Source: Prochilodus magdalenae (taxonomy: Eukaryota > Chordata > Actinopteri > Characiformes > Prochilodontidae). From it: 64,000 bases of DNA. Below are positions 9,285 through 21,589 of this stretch, one piece after another (the stretch's first letter is position 1; each line of letters opens with the position of its first letter). The notes beneath the pieces are model-generated. The model ran no database searches, was not told where the DNA came from, and was given only the letters and a program-made list of their open reading frames with translations. The translations under genes and the position numbers were made by a program. The stretch covers positions 189,001 to 253,000 of the forward strand of contig JAMWET010006788.1 of assembly GCA_024036415.1 (NCBI GenBank), in the 5' to 3' direction.

Positions 9285-11672
9285 ATGGAAAGCAGTGTTG
9301 TGTCGGTCTTCTGGCCTTTGGAGGGAGTCCTTGCTGTAGCATGTTGTCTGGGCAATGCGCTGGTGATCTGGGCGGTATGGACATGTGGAGCCCTCAGACA
9401 ACCCACCTTCTGCTTCATTGTGTCCCTCGCTGTGGCTGATTTGCTGGTGGGGTTGGTGGTCCTTCCCATGGGTGTGCTGTTGGACATCCATATGAAGATC
9501 CCCCTTTATGGATGTCTTTTGATGTGCTGTCTTGTCATTTTGCTAGAAGTGGCTTCTGTTGTCCTACTCCTGGCCATCGCAGTGGACCGCTTTCTCCGTG
9601 TGCGTATCCCTCTGAGGTGAGTGGTCCTTATATCTAAAGGGACTACACTGGAGATAGATAGCACTGGCCAGAACACCAGCATTGGCCCCCTGTTCGGGCA
9701 GTGTCTGAGCTCATGGTGAGTTCTAGGCTCTAAACTTCCTGTACTAGCTGGTATATTATCCAACGGAACACTAAGCACGGTTGTAAGTCACACTGGATAA
9801 GAGCGTCAGCTGAATGCCTTAAATGTAAATGTAAATGTAAATAACTTCAGGTTTAGATTTAGTGCTGTACTACACCTTGACATCTGACTGTCAAGCAGTG
9901 TGATGTTCAGTGGTGTTGTGAAACCGAAGTGTTCACTGATCTTTTCAGTATTAGAGCTATTTACAGTTTTTCTTGATTGCTTAAACACATTTTCTGAAAG
10001 CATACCTCATACTCTCAGAACACAAAAATCAAAAAACACACACACAATGGGCAAAACCCCTCAATTCTGTATTTTGTTTTTAGATGACACACACAAACCA
10101 TCATATGAATAGACATTTATAAGAACCAGTTGAACACTGATGTGCTCAATGTAAAACACTATGATGAATGGAGAACACTTCTTCTTCACTCATCATAATG
10201 ACACTTACTCCAGATAGCACATACAGAGGTGTGCTGTGAACCATTTTAGAATATTTCATACTCAGAACACACAAATACTCTGTAACAAATATATTTTATT
10301 TTCCCCACAAAAACAATATACAGTGTACATCCCAACCAACAGAAAGTTGCACATACAGTGGTCTACATACAAAACAACAGAAGAATTTACTGTACACAGT
10401 TACAGTAAAAAAAAAAAACTATGCTGCATCCTCTCCTGTTTCGGTCTGGCCACAGCACCTCATCCACATCACAAGCAATGCTTTCCCTGGCCAAGCAGCG
10501 GGGGAAGTATCACCTAGCATGGCGAATCCAGCCATGAAAAGCACCAACTGCTAAATCTCCACATATGTCTGCCTCTGTTTCCAATGTTGGCATCCATTAC
10601 TCCAAAACAGAAGAGCTCACCTGTTGCCATTTTATGCTAAAGCTCTGAATGCTAATTGTAAACCTGTGTGACATGTGTTAGCTCATGTGATGAGTCAGTG
10701 TGCATAGTAGGGCAATTCACTTTTGAATTTTGAATATCAGTGTGTTCCTTGTGAAAACTTTGTGAAAAATGCAGAAAACTGTGTGTAGTGTTTTGGAAAA
10801 AGTGTGTTTTAGAACTGCAGTTTGAGTGTAAAGCAGGAATTGTGCTTGTAGTTTGGCAGAATTGGTTCAGGGGGTTGGTGCATGAGTTACATGTTGTGGT
10901 CATTGTGTCTCAAGTAGCAGTATTTGTGTGTAAACAATTGAGAAAAACTAAGAACTCAGGCTCTAAACTGATTCTGGTTTTATTCTTTCCCAGGTATAAG
11001 TCTACAGTCTCTAAAAAGCGATCTTGGATTGTGGTTACGATCTGCTGGTTGGCGGCTGCATTGCTGAGCTTCACCCCCATGTTCGGATGGCACGAAACTT
11101 TTAATGGAGAAAAATTTAAATGCAGTTTCTTTGAAGTTATCCCCCATTCATATCTAGTACACTTCTTATTCCTCGGCTTCTTCCTGCCACCATTAGTTAT
11201 TATGACAGGCTTGTATTGCTACATCTTCCTGACCACTAGAAGGCAGCTGAGAGCAAATATAGGTGTCGCCTCCGAGTCCAGCAGGTATTACCAAAAAGAG
11301 CACAGGCTGGCTGTTTCACTGGTTCTGGTGTTGGGTCTCTTCGCTGTCTGTTGGATCCCACTGTTCATCATGGTCACTTTGAAAGTACATGAGAAAAGTG
11401 ATATGTTGTCCCATGTTGCTGTTCACATAGGTCTCTTCCTGTCTCATGTTAATTCAGCAGTGAACCCCATAGTGTATGCGTTTAAGATCCCCAAGATAAA
11501 AGAGGCGTGTAGGAAGCTGTGGAGAAGAGTTTGCCCTGATGGAGGACAGCAGCAGAGATACAGTGCACAAACCAACAGGACGAAAGACAGCAGCACACAG
11601 GAGTCCGAGTTATATAACCCTACTTCAATAAATGACATACAAACACATAACATACACACAGACCGTATATGA
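9285..11672 (+). CDS. Adenosine-receptor-like GPCR (A1/A3-like), gene A; join(9285..9616,10994..11672)
   Basis: Two exons encode 336 aa, a seven-TM class A receptor. The exon 1 donor is AG|GTGAGT and the exon 2 acceptor is TTTCCCAG|G, so the junction codon is AGG, the same position as the intron of vertebrate adenosine receptors. Visible landmarks are Glu13 (1.39), Asn24 (1.50), Asp52 (2.50), Cys77 (3.25), DRF 101-103 followed by LRVRIPLR, EL2 Cys154, Trp231 (6.48) in FAVCWIP, His7.43 and NPIVYAF. Overall resemblance is to adenosine A1/A3 receptors, Gi-coupled plasma-membrane proteins. However, position 3.36 is Glu88 (Thr in canonical receptors) and 6.55 is Val238 (Asn in canonical receptors), so adenosine binding is doubtful. 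The Ser/Thr-rich tail is the longest in the array. The intron is 1377 nt because a SINE and a DNA transposon lie in it. Confidence 0.9.
9635..9845 (+). mobile_element. SINE in intron of gene A
   Basis: Text from about 9640 (actggccagaacaccagc) through gtgtctgagctcatggtgag ends in ctggataagagcgtcagctg and three aaatgt units. It is the same family as 4108-4265 in the opposite orientation. It interrupts intron sequence that is contiguous in the 209-nt introns of other copies. Confidence 0.75.
9965..10949. mobile_element. Non-autonomous DNA transposon (about 985 bp) in intron of gene A
   Basis: The left end (agtttttcttgattgcttaa...acac) and the complement of the right end (agtttttctcaattgttta...acac) form imperfect inverted repeats of about 30 bp. 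No transposase is encoded. Removing this element and the SINE brings the intron close to the 209 nt of its paralogs, which supports the boundaries. The terminal sequence suggests an IS630/Tc1-mariner relative, but the class is tentative. Confidence 0.7.
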
Positions 11673-11904
11673 CTGTTTGCAAAGTTATGATTGACACGCC
11701 TATGGCTTTTTCAGCCCTATACATGCAGTGGAGAGCACATGTGACAGGAACTGTTATGACGTCCCTGGTCGGGTAGAGTGATGAGGAAAGAGTAATTGTA
11801 AATGGGACATTTGAAAGATTTCCAGGCTGCAGTGGCGGATGTCTGTCAGTTCTGATCTGCTTTGCTATAAGATCATTAACCTGTTGTAGCTGCTTCTGCA
11901 CCTG

Positions 11905-12060
11905 TTGCAGTTTTCAGAAATGTATGACTCCAGACCATCTAAGCTCTTTTCTTTGTTACACTGAGGTACTGGAGTGTTATTAAATGTGTTCAGCCTATTT
12001 TAACTAAACGTCACATTAAAGCTTAGTGTCTTTTCTCAGGGTTTAATCATTAATACATTT
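11905..12060 (+). repeat. 3' flank block of the receptor duplicon (gene A)
   Basis: The phrases gcagttttcagaaatgta, gaccatctaagctc, tactggagtgttattaaatg and tgttcag match 3965-4060 and 58745-58850. It lies about 240-390 nt after the stop codon. Confidence 0.6.
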
Positions 12061-13900
12061 CCTGTATACTGTATATGAGTTTTTGTGTTTGTTCTCCTTT
12101 CATAGCATCAATATGGCAAGTTTCACAATGCCAGTCTGGTTTACACCTGAACATCATACAAGAGGCTGAATGTAAAATGAATGTAAGAAGTTGTGAAATG
12201 CTGAATAAAAGAGAAAACTCTGATCAGTAAATTTGGTTTGATCGGTGTTGAAAGGAAAACAGTGCATGATCTTTTGCCTTTCTATTTAACAGCAACCCCC
12301 TTTTTTTGTTGTGTAGCATCATCAGTCTGACAACAGCATGACTAAAATGAGGGCAGTGTCATTAGCGACTTTTTTTAAAACTTAACTTAAACTAAAGCAG
12401 AAATTTGATCCAGAGCAATCATAACCACATAGTTTGGAATAAGTGGACCAAATATAAGGACTATGATTACTGTTTGATCATACATAGGCGGCACCAAGGG
12501 GATGCTTTAGGCCTTTTGCATGGTTATGTACCATATCCACCTAAATGTACAGGAAATCGATATTCACACTGTCCAAAAAATATCCAGATATGTAGAAACC
12601 AATGACAATAGCTCAGGACTAATGTACGTTCAGAATTCTAGAAACAATAATTAAACAATTAAAAGTTTAAATTCAGATTTCTGCCCTATATGACTCTGAA
12701 AACTGTCAAATATCCATACTGAAATGTTTTGGCTTAGTTGGCATCCTGTTTGAGTTTTTGTTCTTCGTATTTGTTGAACTGAGAATAATGTTGGGTTGAA
12801 CTGAGAATAATGTTGGGCATATTCAGTATAGTTAGGCAATTTAACAAATTCGTGCTTGGTCTGCACTGAAATGGTGTATCTTCTCTCTGGGTCAAGTTGT
12901 AGATAGCCACTTTTCCATCCCATTCATTCTTAATGGAAAAAGTCAGGGCTGTATACAAGCACACCATTACTGATTAGACTGAACTATTTTGAGTTGAGAC
13001 GGAGTTGATATCTCCAAAACTGCTGGACTAGTTAGCAGGAAAAATGTGTACCAAAAAGAAGTAGAAGAAGAAGAACATACCATCAGATACGCATCAGATG
13101 TTTTACGCATTACACAACATTGTGCAACATAATAAATGTAAAGTCAGCAGTGTTAACTAGAAAGTTTCCTGAACAACTGCAGAGTGACTGAATGTTTAAG
13201 CTTGTTGCTGGCCTGTTGCTGAGGTGTTTTTTAAAAAAATGAATAGGAGCCTTTGGTAGGAACGAGGGGTGATTAAATGACACATAGAAGGGTGCGGGTC
13301 AGTATAACTGTGGATTAGAGTTTGGGGATCTGCCTTAAATGAGTACATGCAGTTTGGTGGCTGTAGGTGAAAGGAACCAATAGGGTTTGGGTTGCGCCAA
13401 AAATAAACTGAACTATAAGGGAGTAATGGAGGGATGGAAAAAGACAAACAGACGAGTGTGGGTCTACCCTGCCCTGAGATCTTTTTGGGAAAGCAGAGGT
13501 ACAGTAGACTGGCGTGTACTTTTTCACCCCATTCATTCCTTATGGGAATTTTGGAGTTTTTACAGAAACTGTAAGTCGGATCCAAAATCTGTATAAAAGC
13601 ATACCGATCCCGCTCAGACCGAACATTCCAGAGACAGTGTCCATATCTTGAAAACTGTGGGACTGAAATTAAAATCTGGTAATGCAGGGCCACAAATAGG
13701 AGTGGTGTAAAAGGAACGTGCATCTGCTCATTAGGAGGTCAAATCCCATCACATCTACAGCTAGTCAGAGGGGGAAGCAGATGCTAACCTCCACTCCTGA
13801 AGCCTGGTTCTAATGTCCAACAGTGGACGTTCCACCCCACACGGAAGTTTGTGAAACAGCCTGGTTTTGATACTAGTGGTGATGAGTGATGGGTCATTTT
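12061..13900. repeat. Unclassified dispersed repeat region without genes
   Basis: Two partly similar blocks (about 12650-13040 and 13190-13740) share phrases such as cccattcattc, tataaaagcataccg-like text and 'tctccaaaactg'. The minus-strand translation of the second (HSYTDPHPSMCHLITPRS) resembles the + strand translation at about 55840-55890 (HSHTDPYSSICRLFIPRS). The same repeat family is therefore present at both places. No domain or terminal structure was recognised. Confidence 0.45.
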
Positions 13901-13917
13901 TAGCAGTGGTGGTTTAA

Positions 13918-14090
13918 AGCAGTGATTCCTTACCCTGGTCCTGGAGGCACGTTTTAGTGCTTTAACTCACCCCCTCCATCTCTGAAAGGGCTTGGTAATG
14001 GGCTGGTAGGTGTGATTCAGGTGTGTTGGGAGCAGAAAAGAGACTGGAAAGTCCATTGATATGCACCAGGGTTGAGAAATACTGGTGTAA
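13918..14090. repeat. MITE-like repeat of the 'cctggtcctggaggc' family
   Basis: It starts with taccctggtcctggaggc and ends with caccagggttgagaaatact, forming a loose inverted arrangement. This is typical of an abundant teleost miniature element. A relative is at 14495-14690, and another at about 48740-48880 (cagtcctggagggccacag). Confidence 0.6.
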
Positions 14091-14494
14091 ATATGGCTGA
14101 GACGCAGCCATCTGACGTAGGGTGTCAACACATTCGGTTTTATGCCAGACAATCTTGTTTTTCAACTTCCAGTAACTGGACGGATGCCTATTAGTACTAT
14201 TTTTGGTAGGAACTATTTAAAATGTTCACTCACAAACAATTTTATGTGTGCCATTGGCTAACGTCCATCAAAACACATGCCTTGCATTTCATTGGTTTAT
14301 TAAGGTCATGTGACATCATGACTCACTTACCAGCTAACCGTAGGTAACCCCTCTAAATGGTGCAGTACTTCCATGTTTGTGCCTCCACCTACTTGTCCAG
14401 CTTCTTGCTCCAGTTTTGGTTTAATATTCATATAAAATAAAGTTTAGTTTATTAAAATAGTTTTTGCAGTTCTGAGTAGTGTTGTAATAAGACC

Positions 14495-14690
14495 AGGGTT
14501 TCTCAACCATAGTCACGGACGCCCCCTGTCCTGCTTTTTAATGCTTTGCGTGTTCCCACACACAACTCATCAGCTCATTAACAAGCCCTTGCAGAGTTGC
14601 AGGAGGAGCATCAAAGCAGGAAATCCACAAAACTGTTTAGCGCAGGAACCCTCCATGACCACAGTTGAGAAACAGTGCTCAAAACCACTA
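14495..14690. repeat. MITE-like repeat with inverted ends
   Basis: gggtttctcaaccatagtcacgg at the left and catgaccacagttgagaaac at the right are inverted copies, about 22 bp with mismatches. The interior (cattaacaagcccttgcag) lacks coding sequence. It is related to the element at 13918. Confidence 0.65.
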
Positions 14691-15032
14691 GATCTTTGAC
14701 CGATGAAGCTCTTTTTTCCAGAATTACAAAAAACTAAAAAAATAATACGTTAACTTCACAACTTTAACCTAAATATCGTCAAAAACATGTATCTCCATTT
14801 TTGATGATTTTTACTTTTATGCCTCATTTGATCCCATGAGCTGCTGTTTACACTGTGTGGAGATTTCATGAAGAATGGACCAACAGGAATGGGCCAAAAG
14901 TGCTTGGAAGGACATCTGGTTCCATTGTCTTCCATTCAAGTTAAATTAAGTTTTTGGCCTCTCCTGTAAAGTTGCCATTTTGGAGATACCTGTTTTCTTT
15001 TGGGCAGCGACGATATACTACTACATACTGTG

Positions 15033-15033
<1 letters not shown>

Positions 15034-15098
<65 letters not shown>
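15034..15098. repeat. (TA)n microsatellite
   Basis: About 32 uninterrupted TA units, directly followed by the reversed SINE at 15098. Confidence 0.95.
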
Positions 15099-15100
<2 letters not shown>

Positions 15101-15258
15101 AGATTTAAATCCCTTGTTGATCCCAACAGTGGGGAAATTTAGTCTCCGCATTTAACCCATCCGTGAAGTGAAACACCACAAACACACTCTGGGAATCGAA
15201 CCAGCGACCCTCCAGTCACAAGGGTGGTTCCCTAACCTCCAGCCCACGACTGCCCCCC

Positions 15259-15260
<2 letters not shown>
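15098..15260 (-). mobile_element. tRNA-derived SINE with Rex1/LINE-like tail
   Basis: Read on the minus strand it begins ggggggcagtcgtgggctgg, contains the B-box-like ggttcgattccc, and ends in ttccccactgttgggatcaa and aagggatttaaa. The tail resembles the 3' ends at 26157-26230 and 41795-41850. It is flanked on both sides by (TA)n and (AT)n microsatellites (15034-15098, 15259-15286). Confidence 0.8.
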
Positions 15261-15290
<30 letters not shown>

Positions 15291-15634
15291 GTAATAGTAT
15301 TGATAATACAGACTGCAACATTAGTAATTATCATAGTCGTAGTTGAACACTGCACTATAACTGATGGTGGTGAGAACTTTGTGTTTCATGTGCGTGAGCA
15401 CAAAGGGTACCTATAGCTCAGTTTGCTCAGGGTCCCACCAACTCTAAAAAAAAAAACCCACCAAAACTTTCAGTCTGAGGTTAAACACAGTGAGAATATA
15501 CAACCCTGCTGAGTCAGAGATGATGCAGATTGTTGATTGTTGTCAGTCTGGTCTAATTCCTCTATCAGAAAGAACGCAGCAATCCAGAGCTTTACCTCCC
15601 CTGTCCTTTATTCAGGAGAGCATGAGGACAGTAA

Positions 15635-15990
15635 ATTGGCACAAACTGGTCCACTTTGTTTGCCATCCATTAGAAGAGTTTGTTGTAGTACTTCGCTTGA
15701 AGACCAGGAAGACTGGGACTGATTAGTGAAAATACATAAAGCCTTCCAGTCACTTACCGAGCACTGCTATTCTTTTAACTGGTGGATTATTTATTGATGC
15801 ATTCTTTGGCGAAGTTTCCCAGATCTGGTTGCTCATTTTATTCCCAAGGAAGGCTGTATCACCTCCTCAGGAAGTTTTTCAGAACAGTCTTAGATTAAAA
15901 CATTCTTCCATTATTTAATCAATTAAAAAAAGTCCAAATGCTAGTTATTATATGAGGTCATTTTCTTAGAGTACCGGACTCCAAGCTTTT
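15635..15990 (+). repeat. Upstream flank block of receptor gene B
   Basis: The phrases ggcacaaactggtcc, aactggtggattatttattg, gcattctttggc and ggctgtatcacctcctcagg match 85-245 and 680-1070 upstream of copy 1. It is evidence for a large duplicated unit. Confidence 0.55.
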
Positions 15991-16084
15991 TTGGAATTGA
16001 GGTTTGTTTTCTTTTTCTTCCATTGATAGAAATGTGTATGTTCCAGCAGTTGAACTATGTTACGTAGATTTGCCGTCGACTGAC

Positions 16085-16284
16085 AGCTCACTTCCTTTAG
16101 CCTGTTTGTGGAGACGTGTTTTGTGGTTGTTCTGTGCATGTGGTTGTTCGTATGACATTTCTCATTGTTTTTCGAAACTCCATGCATTTCCTCAGAGCTC
16201 ACAGGAAGGTCTAGTTCCAGCCTAATTACAGCTTCTCACACACCATCACCTCCACCTGCAGTGGCTGATCTCTCTCAGTTTTTA
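16085..16284 (+). promoter_or_regulatory. Conserved 5' block of receptor gene B
   Basis: CACTTCCT (16089-16096) is followed by two TGTGGTT motifs (16122-16128 and 16139-16145). An acceptor-like catttcctcag at about 16187-16197 precedes the shared leader agctcacaggaaggt. The frame upstream of the chosen ATG is open back to an ATG at 16165, but the homologous leader is not conserved as protein in other copies. Confidence 0.55.
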
Positions 16285-17468
16285 ATGGGAAGCAGTGCTG
16301 TGTGGGTCTTCTTGCCTTTTGAGGTGGTCGTTGCTTTAGCATGCTGTCTGGGCAATGTGCTGGTGATCTGGGCGGTGTGGACATGTGGAGCCCTCAGACA
16401 GGCCACCTTCTGCTTCATTGTGTCCCTCGCTGTGGCTGATTTCCTGGTGGGGTCTGTGGCCATCCCTGTGGCTGTGCTGGTGGACAACCGTATGAGGATC
16501 CCACTTTATGGCTGTCTTTTCATGTGCTGTGTCATCATGACTCTACAGGTGGCTTCTGTAATCATACTCCTGGCCATCGCAGTGGACCGCTTTCTCCGTG
16601 TGTACATCCCTCTGAGGTGAGCTGTCCTTTATCCTTGTATCTAAAGGAGCTACGACCACTCTACTAATTAATAACTTCAGATCTCGGTCTAGTACTGTAC
16701 TACACCCTGACAGCTATCGGTAGGGCAGCATGGTGTTCAGTGGTGTTTCTGTTATGGAGTAATACTGATATGCTGATCAGAAGAATCAGAACTAAGAAGC
16801 TGATTCTGGTTTTATTCTTTCCCAGGTATAAGTCTACAGTCTCTAAAAAAAGATCTTGGATTGTGGTTGGGATCTGCTGGTTGACGGCTGTATTGCTGAG
16901 TTTCATCCCCATGTTCGGATGGCACAAAACTTTTAAAGCAGACACTTTTAAATGCAGTTTCTTAACTGTTATCCCCTATTCATATCTGGTAAACCTAATT
17001 TTCTTCAGCTTCTTCCTGCCACCATTGGTTATTATGATAGGTTTGTATTGCTACATCTTCCTGACCACTAGAAGGCAGCTGAGGGCAAATATAGGTGTTT
17101 CTTCTGAGTCCAGCAGATATTACCAAAAAGAGCACAGGCTGGCTATTTCACTGGTTCTGGTGTTGGGTCTCTTTGCTGTCTGTTGGCTCCCAGTATTTAT
17201 TATGGTCACTTTAAAACTCTATTGTCATAATATTAAGGTCCCCTCTGTTGCCATTGATATAGGTGTCCTTCTGTCTCATGCTAATTCAGCAGTTAACCCC
17301 ATAGTGTATGCGTTTAGGATCCCCAAGATAAAGGAGGCGTGTAGGAAGCTGTGGAGAAGAGTTTGTGCCAACAGAGAACAGCAGCAGAGTGAACAGAACG
17401 AATATACCAGCAGGACACATGACAGCAGTACAGAAAACAAAAGTGCAACACACGAGTCTGAGTTGTAA
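16285..17468 (+). CDS. Adenosine-receptor-like GPCR, gene B; join(16285..16616,16826..17468)
   Basis: Two exons encode 324 aa with a 209-nt GT-AG intron. The start MGSSAVW is chosen because it aligns with the starts of the other copies and gives a short N-terminus as in A1 receptors. Landmarks: Glu13 (1.39), Asn24 (1.50), Cys77, DRF 101-103, EL2 Cys154 followed by SF, Trp231 (6.48), [15 protein letters not shown] in TM7, and a basic helix 8 ([11 protein letters not shown]). Position 3.36 is Gln88 and 6.55 is Val238, both unlike canonical adenosine receptors. The tail is rich in Asn, Thr, Ser and Glu. It has no frame damage and looks functional. Family assignment is secure; ligand is not. Confidence 0.92.
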
Positions 17469-17559
17469 AAATAAAAACCTTTCAGTTGGAGGATATATAC
17501 AGGGGCAGCCTTTGCAGCAGGTGAATATAAGCAGCCAACTAGGAGCCCCCTATGGACCA

Positions 17560-17586
17560 CTTATATATATATATATATATATATGT
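17560..17586. repeat. Short (TA)n microsatellite
   Basis: About 13 TA units, roughly 90 nt after the stop codon of gene B. Confidence 0.85.
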
Positions 17587-18369
17587 ACACCCACTGAACA
17601 TCTATTTTATCAGACTTGTCTTTTTTAGGCAGACTAATGGCATTGCTGTAATGCAATCGCGAGGGTTCATGAGAGTTATTAAGAGATTATGATTGTAATG
17701 CAAATCCCATAATTCATTTTGTATTTGGACTGCTCATAACTTTGCTGGCTAGTAATCTTGTTCCAGGAAATGCACAGTCTGGGATACAGCCTGTAGTTGG
17801 CTGTATTAGTGGCTGGGATACAGCCTGTAGTTGGCTGTATTAGTTATTAGAGGCACAACAGCCTATTCATAACCATGACCAGTATGAAAGTTCACTGTTA
17901 ACCAGCATACTGATGGCGCAGTTTTGCTCTACTTTGCTGCTTTTAGCTGCATGAGGAAAGAGGGAAACAGAGTCAGAAAGAGGGAAATGAAAAACAAAAA
18001 ACGACATGAAACTGTCACCTGATGTAATGTAGGTTTCAGCATCTATTTAAGCTGACAGGAACCAAAGAAATAAAGGCACACAGTGTAGCTGGAGTGTGAA
18101 ACGGGTGATGGAACAGTATTAGCGGTGTATGGCAGAATGAGGAGATGGGAAAAGAACAAATACAAGAAATATGTGCATAACAGTGATGTAGATCAAAAAC
18201 CTTCATATGTACCTCAAACTTTTATCCTAGTTGCCCTGCCACACAAAATGCCAGCAGTACTAATTACTAGTTACCATTTACTTTTTCCAAACTCCCAATC
18301 AGAGTACTCTACCAAATACCTTCTAGAAAAAGTAATCTCATTAGGACATTTTGATAGCCTAAATAAGCT

Positions 18370-18530
18370 AATCAGCTCAACTCAACTCAACGTCAACGTC
18401 AACCTCAACTCAACTCAACTCAACTCAGCTCAACTCAACTCAACGTCAACGTCAACCTCAACTCAACTCAACTCAAACTCAAACTCAACTTCAACTTCAA
18501 CTTCAACCTCAACTCAACTCAACTCAACAC
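18370..18530. repeat. CAACT-type satellite with higher-order duplication
   Basis: Runs of ctcaa units are punctuated by gtcaacgtcaac. A segment of about 50 nt (ctcaactcaactcaacgtca onward) occurs twice, so the tract has a two-level repeat structure. It is followed by poly(A) at 18551-18583 and (TA)n at 18584-18633, a compound microsatellite. Confidence 0.9.
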
Positions 18531-18547
18531 TTTTCTACAACAGTACA

Positions 18548-18550
<3 letters not shown>

Positions 18551-18635
<85 letters not shown>
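18551..18635. repeat. Poly(A) followed by (TA)n
   Basis: About 33 A residues run straight into about 25 TA units. Confidence 0.95.
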
Positions 18636-18638
<3 letters not shown>

Positions 18639-18959
18639 GCATATGCAGGAGGCAAAAACAGCTTGTAAGTGTCCATGTAAAGTGTGTTGAGGTAACAAGT
18701 GTGCAGTTAAGTATGTGGTTGTAAACAGTATAAGATATATAAGGTGTCTAGTGCAGGTAGAAGAACAGCAGCTCAATGTTCAGGTAAACAGCTAAACAGC
18801 TTACAGGACAGGTATACAGTATATGGGGTATATGTGAGGATATGTTTCAGTCAGACTACTTCCTTATTTCTTTTCATTAGCATTAAAAACACAATAAAAC
18901 GTTTTAAATATTATGGTTATGGTTCTTTGAAATGAGAAAATGTATAAACATCTGTAATC

Positions 18960-19085
18960 CCTTCATGGTTCACATAATGTTGGTGTAAATATGCTCAGAT
19001 TAAATCTTACATTCTGTATTTTAATTTCAGAGCCATTGTTTCATTTGATGTTCACCAGTGCGGTTATTTTCTTTGGAGTTAGAAT
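18960..19085 (+). repeat. 3' flank block of receptor gene B duplicon
   Basis: tggtgtaaatatgctcagat, taaatcttacattctgtatt and ttcagagccattgtttcattt match 58310-58390 and 6310-6370. It lies 1.5 kb after the stop, further than in copy 1, because microsatellite and other DNA expanded the spacing. Confidence 0.6.
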
Positions 19086-19340
19086 AATGGATAAATTTAA
19101 TCTGGGTAAAATATTAAATTATACTCTGACTAAAATACAATGACTTGTTTTAATATAAACTGAGATCCAGGCCTGTATTTATTTTCCAGTGCATTAATGT
19201 TATTATTTTTGTTAATTGTTAATATGAATTGTTGTGGTGGTCAGTTAGAATGCTAAGTTGTAATGGTCTGATAAGAACTGAACTGAGTGATGAAGATGAT
19301 GGGGAGACACTGGCAAAGGCAGGTATTAAAGCTACAATCA

Positions 19341-19367
19341 GATTAGATTAGATTAGATTAGATTGGT
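19341..19367. repeat. Short (GATTA)n microsatellite
   Basis: Five units of attag/gatta. Confidence 0.85.
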
Positions 19368-20334
19368 ATGCAATGGTAAGTATGCAGAGTAAAGATACAT
19401 GAGAGTGCGGATATGTATACAGTATGTACAGTACTGTGCAGACAAGAATAGTGCAGTAATAGACTTCAGTTATGAAAAATACTGGCAAATGTGTTTTGCA
19501 TACTTTATTTTTTCAGGATTAACAGAAGCACTCATTGAAAAATGATACCAACTCCTCAAGAACCTTCCTAAACACGACACTGTTTCAGTCTTTGGCGACG
19601 CTGAGGTGGTGTTAAGGGCAGTGTTTGTAACGGTCAGGTACATGTAGGCCTGTGTTGAGTCCTGTAAAGTGACCTTTAATCCCCTTTCCTGTACACGGAG
19701 CAGTGTTTTGTGTAGATGAACTGTTTAGAGTTGAGAAGTCCTTTCACAGAGCCAGGTTTCACAATGCCAGTGCGGCTTTATACTGTTTGATAACAACCCT
19801 AATCAAGTAGCCATCACCAACACTGTCCACATGCTGCAATCACACACACTTACACACGCACACACACACACTCGCACACACTCACAGTTCACTCACTACA
19901 TTTTCAGAACAGCCTTGTAGCTTTTCTGTCTTAATTTCTGTCTAAATTTCATTTCATCATTTTTATCAGGCAGGATTATTCAGTCACCTGAAGAAGCACA
20001 ACAATGTTAGCAACAGCCCGTGGTGCATAAATACACAAACCATGTAGTTAAGTTGAAGTAGAGATCCCCAAATAAAGTAGAAGTTCCTCCCTTTAGACCT
20101 CCCCTGGAGTAACAGTACTACAAAAAATTACGTCTAAATGTACTGAAGTATGGAGAGTAACAGGAGCATGGTTTATTAGGGCTCTAATGTCCTATTATCA
20201 TTTCTGGAACAGGACTCTTCATCAGCTCAGTGTAGGTGAAGAGACTCTAGTGTCTCTCAGTCCACCAGTCTTTAATAGAAGCTCATTAATTAGTCTGACA
20301 CTGACATCTATTCACATCATCATCAGCACAGAAC

Positions 20335-21216
20335 ACGTACTGTACACCAACACACTACAAACAGTACACTAACACATTACACTTACTGAGTTACTGTACA
20401 CCAACACGCTACTTACAGTACACTAACACATTACACTTACTGAGCTACTGTACACCAACACACTACTTACAGTACACTAACGCATTACACTTACTGAGTT
20501 ACTGTACACCAACACGCTACTTACAGCACACTAACACATTACACTTACTGAGTTACTGTACACCAACACGCTACTTACAGCACACTAACACATTACACTT
20601 ACTAAGTTACTGTACGCCAACACGCTACTTACAGTACACTAACACATTACACTTACTGAGTCACTGTACACCAACACGCTACTTACAGTACACTAACACA
20701 TTACACTTACTGAGTCACTGTACACCAACACGCTACTTACAGCACACTAACACATTACACTTACTGAGTCACTGTACACCAACACGCTACTTACAGCACA
20801 CTAACACATTACACTTACTGAGTCACTGTACACCAACACACTACTTACAGCACACTAACGCATTACACTTACTGAGTTACTGTACACCAACACACTACTT
20901 ACAGTACACTAACGCATTACACTTACTGAGTTACTGTACACCAACACACTTCTTACAGCACACTAACACATTACACTTATTGAGTGGCAAGGGAAAACTC
21001 CCTCAGAGCAAGAGGAGGAAACCTCAAGAGGAACCAAGACTCATTACTGTACACCCACACACTACTTACAGCACACTAACGCATTACACTTACTGAGTTA
21101 CTGTACACCAACAACCTACTTACAGCACACTAACGCATTACACTTACTGAGTTACTGTACACCAACACACTACTTACAGTACACTAACACATTACACTTA
21201 TTGAGTTACTGTACAT
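20335..21216. repeat. 54-bp minisatellite, about 15-16 copies
   Basis: The unit reads ttactgtacaccaacacgct, then acttacagtacactaacaca, then ttacacttactgag. Copies differ at a few positions (cacgct or cacact, agtaca or agcaca, acaca or acgca). The array is interrupted once, at 20983-21046, by a 64-nt foreign segment identical to 21685-21748. Confidence 0.95.
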
Positions 21217-21589
21217 CACTGAGGATAGTGTTGAGTCAATGCCTAATACAGACGGTGGGCTGGTAGTATTTTGCTCCACTTCCTGTTTGCTAATGTATAA
21301 ACTCCTGTACATAAACACAAGACCTATAAATACGCCTTCTACTTAAGTAAGACGACTGTGTACACTGCCACACACCTCTGGGATCTGCTGGTATCACGTG
21401 TTGGAATGAAGAATAGAAGATACAGCTAGCCAGGGCAGTTCTTTTAAACTCAGGACTGATATGAGCTCTAGGAAGTCCAGTAGGAAGACCATTACAGTAA
21501 TCAGTTCTACTTTTCTCTGCATCACTCTGCGACAGAAAACTTCTAATTGTCCTCAGATGACAGAATGCAAATTTAGTCATGTCATGTCG

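Noticed and set aside
9242..9491. Minus-strand ORFs opposite receptor exon 1 (also at 16275, 25646, 56953 and 60589)
   Set aside because: The conserved antisense frame appears because the sense exons are conserved. The sense strand shows a seven-TM receptor with correct splice sites.
16165..16284. N-terminal signal peptide or extension of gene B
   Set aside because: The upstream residues are not conserved among paralogs, and class A adenosine-type receptors begin just before TM1.
20335..21216. CRISPR-like array (regular direct repeats)
   Set aside because: The whole 54-bp unit repeats with no unique spacers, in a vertebrate genome: a minisatellite.
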